Positions 1 to 5,055 of a DNA stretch of 6,254 nt are shown one piece after another (the first letter of the stretch is position 1; each line of letters begins with the position of its first letter). The notes beneath the pieces were generated by a model. The model was not told the origin of the DNA. It was given only the letters and a program-made list of their open reading frames with translations, and made no database searches. Source of the stretch: Desulfobacteraceae bacterium (lineage in GTDB: Bacteria > Desulfobacterota > Desulfobacteria > Desulfobacterales > SURF-7); the NCBI GenBank assembly GCA_030619585.1, contig JAUXBD010000096.1, forward strand, positions 1 to 6,254, written 5' to 3'. The translations under genes were made by a program, and so were the position numbers.

Positions 1-72
1 GTTGGCAGCCCCGGCTTTTTGCAGGACAAAACCAAATAACAAACCAATAAGTATTGCTGAGATAATTTCCAT
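1..72 (-). CDS. Second half of a split YeeE/YedE-type transporter (partial, N-terminus only)
   Basis: Only the first 24 codons are in the window; the gene continues past the left edge. The ATG at 72-70 lies one base after the TAA stop (76-74) of the upstream gene, and AAAGGGGA (81-88) sits 8 bases before it as a ribosome binding site, so the two genes are translationally coupled. The visible residues form a hydrophobic first membrane helix with the segment LIGLLFGFVLQKAGAAN. This resembles the start of the small YeeE/YedE partner proteins (DUF6691/PmpB-like) that usually follow a PmpA-like half. The family is associated with uptake of thiosulfate or other reduced sulfur species across the inner membrane. 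The assignment depends largely on the neighbouring gene, because the visible part is short. Confidence 0.7.
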   Translation of the reverse strand, partial: MEIISAILIGLLFGFVLQKAGAAN

Positions 73-73
73 T

Positions 74-658
74 TTAGTTGTCCCCTTTATACATGAAGAT
101 AGCCACTGGCACAGCCAATGCAAAAGCACCCATGGAAAACAAATAGCCGCTTAATGATGTTTGCATCATTCCACTCATCATGTGTCCGCTTGTGCAACCG
201 CCGGCTATGCGGGAACCAAACAACACCAGTATTCCACCCACGAAAGTAACGATGTAACGTTTAACTGATGAATCCCCAAATTTGGAACGCCACACTTCAG
301 GAGCAATTAACTCCTTTTTATCTGTCCTGTTTGATTGGAGTTTAGAGGCTAAAAACCCTCCGGCAAGCATAGCCAGCACAAAAATAATACTGTAATTTAA
401 AGGCTTAGCAACACTTTTGGCATACTTGCCACCACTTTTATTCAGATATGGATTAGTGCTTGAGTAACCCTTCGGTGCCTTAACGTCTTCTACAACCACC
501 TCATTTGAGAAGAAATCCCAGATAATGCCATCCAGTATGACAAACTGAGTGGAGACGCCTATTGGTTTTACGAGAAAAACGGCAAGTAGAAAAGCAAGAC
601 CAAGTGCAACCCCGCTCATTTTCCAATTCCATTGTTTTTGATAAAAAAAACTTTTCAT
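74..658 (-). CDS. YeeE/YedE family (sulfur transport) inner membrane protein, first half of a split transporter
   Basis: A 194-residue integral membrane protein. The diagnostic signature is SRIAGGCTSGHMMSG at about residues 149-163, with the conserved cysteine C155. In the YeeE/TsuA thiosulfate transporters such cysteines line the substrate path. A second family-like motif, KPIGVST, is at 31-37 after the first helix. Hydrophobic segments are at about 14-30, 89-105, 134-150 and 165-189, giving about four membrane helices. A polar, probably periplasmic, stretch at 52-88 separates the first two. Full-length YeeE/TsuA proteins are about 350 residues, so this is one half, with the other half in the gene that follows one base later. 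The ATG at 658 is preceded by AAGGAGA (664-670). A sigma-54 promoter lies about 45 bases upstream. The exact substrate (thiosulfate, sulfide, polysulfide or persulfide) cannot be read from the sequence. Confidence 0.88.
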   Translation of the reverse strand: MKSFFYQKQWNWKMSGVALGLAFLLAVFLVKPIGVSTQFVILDGIIWDFFSNEVVVEDVKAPKGYSSTNPYLNKSGGKYAKSVAKPLNYSIIFVLAMLAGGFLASKLQSNRTDKKELIAPEVWRSKFGDSSVKRYIVTFVGGILVLFGSRIAGGCTSGHMMSGMMQTSLSGYLFSMGAFALAVPVAIFMYKGDN

Positions 659-702
659 AACAATCTCCTTTATTTAAAATAATCAGGTTACTTTACTGTA
701 TC

Positions 703-718
703 AGCAGAAAGTGTGCCA
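703..718 (-). promoter_or_regulatory. Sigma-54 (RpoN) promoter for the YeeE/YedE transporter genes
   Basis: Read on the minus strand the site is TGGCAC-ACTTT-CTGCT, against the consensus TGGCAC-N5-TTGCW. Both invariant pairs are present, GG at -24 and GC at -12, with the correct spacing. Transcription would start near 691, leaving a leader of about 33 bases before the ATG at 658, which includes the ribosome binding site. The required type of activator, an NtrC-family AAA+ protein with GAFTGA, is encoded in this window. Candidate enhancer dyads lie about 110-180 bp upstream of the site. Confidence 0.75.
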
Positions 719-828
719 CTTGATACATAATTGTTTCATAAAATTTAAAGCCTATGATTAAAGCATATTATACAAGTGACAGGTTAAGAAAATGGAAGGA
801 GGGGATGGGATTCTATTTTTTGAAAACA

Positions 829-841
829 TGCCATTTTGGCA
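829..841. promoter_or_regulatory. Enhancer-like dyad 1, candidate activator binding site
   Basis: TGCCATTTTGGCA is a perfect inverted repeat with 5-base arms (TGCCA/TGGCA) and a 3-base centre. Its centre is about 118 bp upstream of the -24 element of the transporter promoter, a usual position for an NtrC-type upstream activating sequence. A near-identical copy lies 61 bp away. That the response regulator in this window binds here is inference. Confidence 0.55.
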
Positions 842-889
842 CATCCATTTAAATTATTATTTTTAATATCAAGTAGATATGCAAAAATA

Positions 890-902
890 TACCATTTTGG
901 CA
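890..902. promoter_or_regulatory. Enhancer-like dyad 2, candidate activator binding site
   Basis: TACCATTTTGGCA differs from dyad 1 by one base and keeps the shared core CCATTTTGGCA in the same orientation. The centre-to-centre distance of 61 bp is close to six helical turns, so two activator dimers could sit on roughly the same face of the DNA. It could serve the transporter promoter to the left or tpx to the right. Confidence 0.55.
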
Positions 903-939
903 TAATCAATTATGGAACAGGTGGTAACATCGAATAATT

Positions 940-955
940 TGGCATGTTTTTTGAT
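940..955 (+). promoter_or_regulatory. Possible sigma-54 promoter facing tpx
   Basis: TGGCAT-GTTTT-TTGAT follows the TGGCAC-N5-TTGCW layout with correct spacing, but it has T for C in the -24 box and GA instead of the near-invariant GC at -12. It would start transcription near 967 and leave a leader of about 110 bases. The dyads lie immediately upstream, the nearer only 38 bp away, which is close for an enhancer. No convincing sigma-70 promoter was found for tpx by eye. Confidence 0.3.
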
Positions 956-994
956 GTTAATAAATAGTATATGTCCAAATTTTCATGAACATTT

Positions 995-1020
995 TCAGAT
1001 TGGATGGGAAGTACATCTGA
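995..1020. repeat. Inverted repeat in the tpx upstream region
   Basis: TCAGAT (995-1000) and ATCTGA (1015-1020) are perfect complementary arms separated by 14 bases. It lies 57 bases upstream of the tpx start codon. It could be an operator for a dimeric regulator or a weak leader hairpin. There is no T-run after it, so it does not look like an intrinsic terminator. Confidence 0.35.
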
Positions 1021-1076
1021 CCAAATGATTTTCTAAACAAAAACATTATTCTTTTTAAACAAAAAAGGAGGGCATC

Positions 1077-1574
1077 ATGGCTAAAATAACAATCAAAGGC
1101 GATCCAGTAAAAACAATAGGCTATTTGCCGAAAGTAGGAGAAAAAGCACCTGATTTTGTTTTAACAAAAACAGATCTTGCTGATATTACTTTAAAGGATT
1201 TTTCTGGAAAAAAAGTTGTTTTAAATATTTTTCCCAGCGTGGACACACCGGTTTGTTCTGCATCTGTGCGAAAGTTTAATGAAGCAATCACAAAACATTC
1301 AGATGCTGTTGTGATTTGCGCTTCACGAGACCTTCCTTTTGCACATTCACGGTTTTGTGAAACAGAAGGATTAAAAAACGTTATTCCCGCCTCGGAATTG
1401 AGAGATAAAAACTTTGGGGATCACTATGGGGTTAGAATTATTGAAGGCCCTCTTTCCGGCCTGCTTGCAAGGGCTGTGGTTGTTTTGGATGAAAATAGTA
1501 TGGTGATTTATTCTCATCTGGTTTCGGAATTAACCACGGAACCTGAATATGAAGAAGTATTAAAAGTTTTGTAA
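1077..1574 (+). CDS. tpx: Thiol peroxidase (atypical 2-Cys peroxiredoxin, Tpx)
   Basis: A 165-residue protein of normal Tpx length that reduces hydrogen peroxide and, in the family, preferentially alkyl hydroperoxides, using thioredoxin as reductant. The motif NIFPSVDTPVCSASVRKFN places the peroxidatic cysteine at C60, with active-site T57 and R132 (in LLARAVVVLDE). The resolving cysteine is C94 in the typical context DLPFAHSRFCETEGL. An extra cysteine is at C81. The C-terminal SELTTEPEYEEVL matches the family end. No signal peptide is present, so the protein is expected in the cytoplasm, although Tpx can be periplasmic in some bacteria. The ATG is set by a strong AAGGAGGG (1065-1072). The gene is divergent from the transporter genes and convergent with the two-component operon. 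In anaerobes Tpx serves in defence against oxygen-derived peroxides. Confidence 0.96.
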   Translation: MAKITIKGDPVKTIGYLPKVGEKAPDFVLTKTDLADITLKDFSGKKVVLNIFPSVDTPVCSASVRKFNEAITKHSDAVVICASRDLPFAHSRFCETEGLKNVIPASELRDKNFGDHYGVRIIEGPLSGLLARAVVVLDENSMVIYSHLVSELTTEPEYEEVLKVL

Positions 1575-1659
1575 ATAGGCAGGACCGGTAGGAATTGATA
1601 ATCCAGACACTTGTACCATACTGTCACTGCAGGACATTGAAGATATCACTTGAAGAACG
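1575..1659. other. Gap between convergent tpx and response regulator genes; no clear terminator
   Basis: Eighty-five bases separate the two stop codons. A bidirectional terminator would be expected here, but no GC-rich stem followed by a T-run is visible on either strand. Only short palindromes (ACCGGT, CTGCAG) are seen. Termination may be Rho-dependent, or transcripts may overlap. Confidence 0.5.
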
Positions 1660-3027
1660 CTATCCATATGCGTCAAGCTTTCGCCTTAGTGTGTTCAGCC
1701 CTATGCCGAGCAGCCTTGCTGTCTGTGATTTGTTTTTCCCTGTCTTTTCATAAACTTTAAGAATATGTTTTTTTTCCACATCAGCAAGCGCCACGACACT
1801 CTCATCATCAGACAAAACAGACAGCGCTTTTTTATCTTTCAGTTTTTTAATATGATCAGGAAGGTGTTTTTCAGTTATGGTTTTTTTCCGGGAAAGGTTT
1901 GCAGCCGAATTTATGATACTTTCCAACTCCCTGACATTTCCAGGATAATCATATCGCAAAAGCAGTGACATTGCTTTTGTTTCGATTCCGCACCGCATTT
2001 CCGATGATCCGCAGATCTCTCCTATAAAATGCCTGACAAGAAGCGGAATATCTTCTTTTCTTTTTTTTAACGGGGGCAGGTGAATCCATCCCCCCTTCAG
2101 TCTGTAGTACAGATCACTTCGAAACTTTTTTTGGTGTACAAGGTTTTCCAGATTTTCGTTTGTGGCGGAAATAAACCGGATGTCTACCTTGCCGGGACGG
2201 TCTGTTCCTATCTTGATATATTCTCCGTCCTGCAGCACGCGAAGCAGTTTCCCCTGAAGTTCCATGGGCATGGTACCGATTTCGTCAAGAAACAGGCTTC
2301 CCTTGTTTGTAAATTCAAGAAAACCGGCACGATCCTTGTCTGCACCTGTAAAGGCCCCTTTTGTGTGGCCAAAAAATTCAGAATCAAACAGGGTTGGGGT
2401 GAGTGCTGCCATGTTTACCGGTGTAAACGCGTATTTTGACCTGGCGCTTACCCTGTGGACTGCTTTTGCAAGAAGCTCCTTTCCAGTACCGCTTTCTCCG
2501 GTAATCAATATCGGTACATCACTCATGGCATGGAGTTCCGCTTCCTTTAATATTTTTAACATCTCCGAAGATCCGGCAATAATATCGGCAAACGCTGCCT
2601 CATTCTCTATCTCCGGATACCTGTCCCCTTTTCCCAAATCAAGTATATTGTACAGCCGTCTTCTCTCCAGTGCACGATTTATTGATAAAACAAGCTCATC
2701 TTTTTCAACAGGCTTCAGCAGGTAATCATAGGCCCCTTTCTTCATGGCGTTTACAGCGGTTGTTGCCTCATCGATGGCCGTTATCATGATGCACTCGGTT
2801 TGGGGGCTGCATGTTTTAATTTTCTCCAGAACCTCAAGGCCGCTCATTTTAGGCATGGTGATATCAATAAGGGCAATATCAAATATTGCCCCATCTTCAA
2901 ACAAGCCGGCCGCCTTTTGGGGGTCGCTTTCAAGCTTTATCTCTCTGAATCCGGATATCAAGAGGCCGCGCCGGATACTTTCAAGAAAATCCCGTTCGTC
3001 GTCGATGACAATTATTCGGTTTTCCAA
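1660..3027 (-). CDS. Sigma-54-dependent response regulator, NtrC family
   Basis: A 455-residue transcription activator with the full NtrC layout. The receiver domain spans about 1-120: acidic D9/D10, phosphoacceptor D55 in ALIDITMP, T83 and K105. The AAA+ domain spans about 149-380: Walker A GESGTGKE 177-184, sigma-54 contact loop GAFTGA 224-229, Walker B SLFLDEI 244-250, and the arginine-rich segment FRSDLYYRL ending at 310. A Fis-type helix-turn-helix at about 415-451 contains NKSQTARLLGIGLNTLRRKL. All key residues are intact, so it should activate sigma-54 promoters on phosphorylation. The start is a TTG at 3027-3025, because the nearby ATG is out of frame. The ribosome binding site GGGAGGGG lies inside the last codons of the kinase gene. 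The kinase stop is only 4 bases away, so the two genes form a coupled pair. Likely targets are the sigma-54-type sites on both sides of this operon. Confidence 0.95.
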   Translation of the reverse strand: MENRIIVIDDERDFLESIRRGLLISGFREIKLESDPQKAAGLFEDGAIFDIALIDITMPKMSGLEVLEKIKTCSPQTECIMITAIDEATTAVNAMKKGAYDYLLKPVEKDELVLSINRALERRRLYNILDLGKGDRYPEIENEAAFADIIAGSSEMLKILKEAELHAMSDVPILITGESGTGKELLAKAVHRVSARSKYAFTPVNMAALTPTLFDSEFFGHTKGAFTGADKDRAGFLEFTNKGSLFLDEIGTMPMELQGKLLRVLQDGEYIKIGTDRPGKVDIRFISATNENLENLVHQKKFRSDLYYRLKGGWIHLPPLKKRKEDIPLLVRHFIGEICGSSEMRCGIETKAMSLLLRYDYPGNVRELESIINSAANLSRKKTITEKHLPDHIKKLKDKKALSVLSDDESVVALADVEKKHILKVYEKTGKNKSQTARLLGIGLNTLRRKLDAYG

Positions 3028-3031
3028 AACA

Positions 3032-4648
3032 TTACCCCTCCCTCACATTGCCCAGAATCACCGTAAACCGGCTTCCTTTACCCGGTTTGCTCTCGATCTC
3101 AATTCTTCCCCCCATATTTTCAACCAGGGTATGGCAGATATATAGACCAAGTCCGGTGCCCTCGTCCGACGGTTTGGTTGTAAAAAAAGGATCAAAAATT
3201 TTGCTCAGGGTTTGCTCATCCATACCGATGCCGTTGTCCTTTACTTCCACAATCAGGGTATCCTGAGAATCATTCATTGAGACGTTAAGATCGATTCTCG
3301 AGTTGACTTCATCAGGGCTATCAAATGCCTGGTATGCATTGATCAATAGATTGACCAGTACCTGTTCCATGTGCTGGGGGTCAATAAAAAGCTTGGGCAG
3401 ATCTTCAGGCACATTTACCTCGAAATTCTTAACCGACCTTTTCAACCTGCTCCGGGTAAAAGACACCACCTTTTCGATTACAGGTTTTAAACTGACTTTT
3501 TCTGTCTTTTTTTCATGTTTTGCCCTTGAAAATTCTTTAAGATCATCAACAATGGTTTTTATCCGATTCGAGCCGTGTTCCACATTATCCAGCAGTTTGA
3601 AAACATCTTCCCTGAACTCTTTATAAGGCATATAAAACATCTCAAGATCCGGATGCTTTTTCGCATATTCATCTACCACCGGCATGACGGCATTAAGGTA
3701 GTCCCGAAGTATGGGAATGTTAAAGGTGACAAAATTGTTGGGGTTGTTTATTTCATGGGCAATACCGGATACAAGGACTCCTATTGATGCAAGTTTTTCA
3801 CTCTGGATAAGCTGTTTTTCCTTTCTTATAAGATCTTTGTTTTTTTCTATAAGTATCTCATTTGTCAGTTCCAGCTTTTTATGAGTATTCTGGAGTTTTT
3901 CCGCTAACTGGTTTTGCTCCCTGATATTTAGTTTCATTTTTTTTGAGACAAAATAGATGCTTGAAAGTCCAATGCCCCACAATATTAGTAAAAAAGAGAG
4001 CAGCAAGAACTGATCTTCTCTTGTGTTGTCCAGATAGGGCTGCATTGAAATTGAAACACTTACACCTCCTCTCACATCACCTATCTTATATCCCTGGTGG
4101 CCATGACATTTGAGGCAGTTTTCCTCGGTAAACATCGGCCTCATAAGCCTCATAAACGGCTTCCCGTCAATATCTGTTATTTCACAAGCTTCATCAGCGC
4201 CTTTATCAAATGAATGCAGTGCGGCTTTTTCCCAACCATCAGGAGCGGTTTCAGGTCTGAAATATTTCAGGCCGGTTATATGGGCTTTGACACCGGCCTT
4301 TTCATAATACATGTCTGCAATCTGGCGCATTGCATAGGCAGGGTTCATAAGAGTAAGCTGCCTGCCTGACGATGTTGAAATATCGCGCTCGGAAACATTG
4401 CTTAAATATTTATTGCCAGGAGTCTTTTGGGTCCTTGGTACATAAATCCCGCCGTGAGATGCAATCCATAGACGCAAGGCCTGATCTTTTTTAAAATTTG
4501 ACCGGGCTTCATCCCTGGCTCTTTCCATATTCTCCTCTTTAATATAAAAATGACCTATAATGATAAGCACAATAACCACCAGCGACCATGCCAAGGTAAG
4601 GGCGGTGAAATATGGCCTTATTTTAATTTTTTTAAACCTGGCTTTCAT
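3032..4648 (-). CDS. Membrane sensor histidine kinase with periplasmic c-heme DUF3365/Tll0287-like domain
   Basis: A 538-residue kinase that should phosphorylate the regulator encoded 4 bases downstream. A membrane helix at about 13-36 is followed by a periplasmic DUF3365 (Tll0287-like) domain to about 206. This domain contains NCLKCHGHQG with C178, C181 and H182, a standard covalent heme c site on the side of the membrane where the heme is attached. A second helix is at about 214-234. A charged, probably coiled-coil linker reaches about 285, and the transmitter follows: HisKA with GIAHEINNPNN (phosphoacceptor H298), N-box NLLINAYQAF (N437), G1 DNGIGM (471-476), F-box DPFFTT, and G2 GTGLGLY (497-503). 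The ATG at 4648 is preferred over one four codons upstream, because GGGAG (4653-4657) is correctly placed for it and the upstream ATG has no ribosome binding site. The ligand or redox signal is unknown; heme would suit NO, CO, O2 or redox potential. Confidence 0.93.
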   Translation of the reverse strand: MKARFKKIKIRPYFTALTLAWSLVVIVLIIIGHFYIKEENMERARDEARSNFKKDQALRLWIASHGGIYVPRTQKTPGNKYLSNVSERDISTSSGRQLTLMNPAYAMRQIADMYYEKAGVKAHITGLKYFRPETAPDGWEKAALHSFDKGADEACEITDIDGKPFMRLMRPMFTEENCLKCHGHQGYKIGDVRGGVSVSISMQPYLDNTREDQFLLLSFLLILWGIGLSSIYFVSKKMKLNIREQNQLAEKLQNTHKKLELTNEILIEKNKDLIRKEKQLIQSEKLASIGVLVSGIAHEINNPNNFVTFNIPILRDYLNAVMPVVDEYAKKHPDLEMFYMPYKEFREDVFKLLDNVEHGSNRIKTIVDDLKEFSRAKHEKKTEKVSLKPVIEKVVSFTRSRLKRSVKNFEVNVPEDLPKLFIDPQHMEQVLVNLLINAYQAFDSPDEVNSRIDLNVSMNDSQDTLIVEVKDNGIGMDEQTLSKIFDPFFTTKPSDEGTGLGLYICHTLVENMGGRIEIESKPGKGSRFTVILGNVREG

Positions 4649-4677
4649 TGTATCTCCCATGATTTATGAAACACAAG

Positions 4678-4692
4678 TGTATCACGGATACA
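4678..4692. promoter_or_regulatory. 15-bp dyad upstream of the kinase gene, possible operator
   Basis: TGTATC-ACG-GATACA is a perfect inverted repeat with 6-base arms and a 3-base centre, the same centre length as the two dyads near the transporter. Its centre lies about 108 bp upstream of the -24 element at 4792 and about 37 bp before the kinase ATG. It could therefore serve as an enhancer for the rightward promoter, for autoregulation of the kinase operon, or both. Its arm sequence differs from the TGCCA dyads, so a different regulator is equally possible. Confidence 0.35.
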
Positions 4693-4713
4693 GTTATTTA
4701 TTATTCATCTTCT

Positions 4714-4742
4714 ATAAAACTTGTTTTTTTGTATAACGTCAA
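4714..4742 (-). promoter_or_regulatory. Weak sigma-70-like promoter candidate for the kinase-regulator operon
   Basis: On the minus strand TTGACG (4742-4737) and TTTTAT (4719-4714) are separated by 17 bases. The -35 box matches five of six consensus positions, the -10 box four of six. In such AT-rich DNA a match like this can arise by chance. Confidence 0.25.
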
Positions 4743-4791
4743 ACAACTGATTTTTAAAAATATTACATTATTTATACTAATAATATAAAAG

Positions 4792-4807
4792 TGGCACACA
4801 TTTTGAG
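4792..4807 (+). promoter_or_regulatory. Sigma-54-like promoter facing the small ORF and the cytochrome gene
   Basis: TGGCAC-ACATT-TTGAG has a perfect -24 box and correct spacing but GA in place of the near-invariant GC at -12. The 11 bases AAGTGGCACAC (4789-4799) are identical to those at the transporter promoter (721-711, minus strand), which argues against chance. Transcription would start near 4818 and give a leader of about 75 bases before the small ORF and about 238 before the cytochrome ATG. Confidence 0.5.
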
Positions 4808-4859
4808 TTGTTTATAAAAAATTGTCAAAAGACTGTCAACATACTAATGAATATGTAAT

Positions 4860-4878
4860 ACTTGGCATCCATCCAAGT
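4860..4878 (+). repeat. Small hairpin just before the ribosome binding site of the 29-codon ORF
   Basis: ACTTGG (4860-4865) and CCAAGT (4873-4878) form a 6-bp stem with a 7-base loop. It ends one base before the AAGGAGG at 4880-4886. It may protect the transcript 5' region or influence translation, or it may be a protein-binding dyad. No T-run follows, so it is not an intrinsic terminator. Confidence 0.35.
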
Positions 4879-4892
4879 CAAGGAGGCAATCA

Positions 4893-4982
4893 ATGGGTAA
4901 AATCGATGATAATTTAAGAAATGCAATAATTAACGAATCACTGTCATCGCCAAATATTAAAGTTGCATATATTTTGAAATAG
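4893..4982 (+). CDS. 29-codon ORF resembling a rubrerythrin N-terminus; remnant or micro-protein
   Basis: The ATG follows a near-perfect AAGGAGG (4880-4886) at 6 bases, and the frame ends at TAG (4980-4982). The peptide begins MGKIDDNLRNAIINES. Recalled rubrerythrin N-termini read like ENLKEAFAGES followed by an alanine-rich helix carrying the first diiron glutamate. Shared here are NL, a basic residue, the A two positions later and the ES pair. After the ES pair the resemblance fades, and no further ferritin-like sequence or rubredoxin-type CxxC follows in any frame before the cytochrome starts at 5056. It therefore cannot be a working rubrerythrin. It may be the decayed 5' end of a lost gene, a leader peptide, or a real small protein. 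The strong ribosome binding site and sigma-54-like promoter upstream favour translation. Confidence 0.45.
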   Translation: MGKIDDNLRNAIINESLSSPNIKVAYILK

Positions 4983-5055
4983 CTATAAAAACTGTCACCA
5001 TATGAAATAAAACCTGTAATTTTGACTTTTGCAAAGGGAAACCGGAGGCTTGACC

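Larger units (their letters stand above)
659..1076. other. Divergent intergenic regulatory region between the transporter and tpx
   Basis: This 418-base AT-rich stretch contains no convincing gene. It holds a sigma-54 promoter facing the transporter (703-718), two matching dyads (829-841 and 890-902), a weaker sigma-54-like site facing tpx (940-955), and an inverted repeat in the tpx leader (995-1020). An 8-base palindrome TTCATGAA lies at 982-989. AATCATAGGCTTT on the minus strand (747-759) partly matches the IHF consensus and lies between the dyads and the promoter, where a DNA-bending protein would be expected, but the match is imperfect. The tpx ribosome binding site AAGGAGGG is at 1065-1072. 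Confidence 0.75.
4649..5055. other. Divergent intergenic region between the kinase operon and the cytochrome gene
   Basis: This stretch of about 400 AT-rich bases contains a 15-bp dyad next to the kinase start (4678-4692), a weak sigma-70-like promoter for the kinase (4714-4742), a sigma-54-like site facing right (4792-4807), a leader hairpin (4860-4878) and a 29-codon ORF (4893-4982). A direct repeat TGTCAA occurs at 4823-4828 and 4834-4839. Bases 4983-5042 show nothing recognisable apart from AT-richness. The cytochrome ribosome binding site CGGAGG is at 5043-5048. Confidence 0.7.

Noticed and set aside
838..852. TGGCACATCCATTTA as a rightward sigma-54 promoter.
   Set aside because: The -24 box is good but there is no GC or TTG at the -12 position; the sequence is better explained as half of the TGCCA/TGGCA dyad.
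792..866. Short plus-strand ORF of 24 codons starting ATGGAAGGAGGG, and a nested 15-codon ORF at 805.
   Set aside because: The first lacks a good ribosome binding site, and the second has its purine tract too close to the ATG. Both overlap dyad 1 and show no protein family character.
899..914. TGGCATAATCAATTAT as a rightward sigma-54 promoter.
   Set aside because: It lacks a -12 box and belongs to dyad 2.
2264..2725. A 153-codon open frame on the plus strand.
   Set aside because: It is antisense to the AAA+ domain of the response regulator, whose motifs are all intact; the plus-strand peptide has no family character.
4658..4660. Upstream ATG as the kinase start (four extra residues).
   Set aside because: No ribosome binding site precedes it, whereas GGGAG at 4653-4657 is ideally placed for the ATG at 4648.
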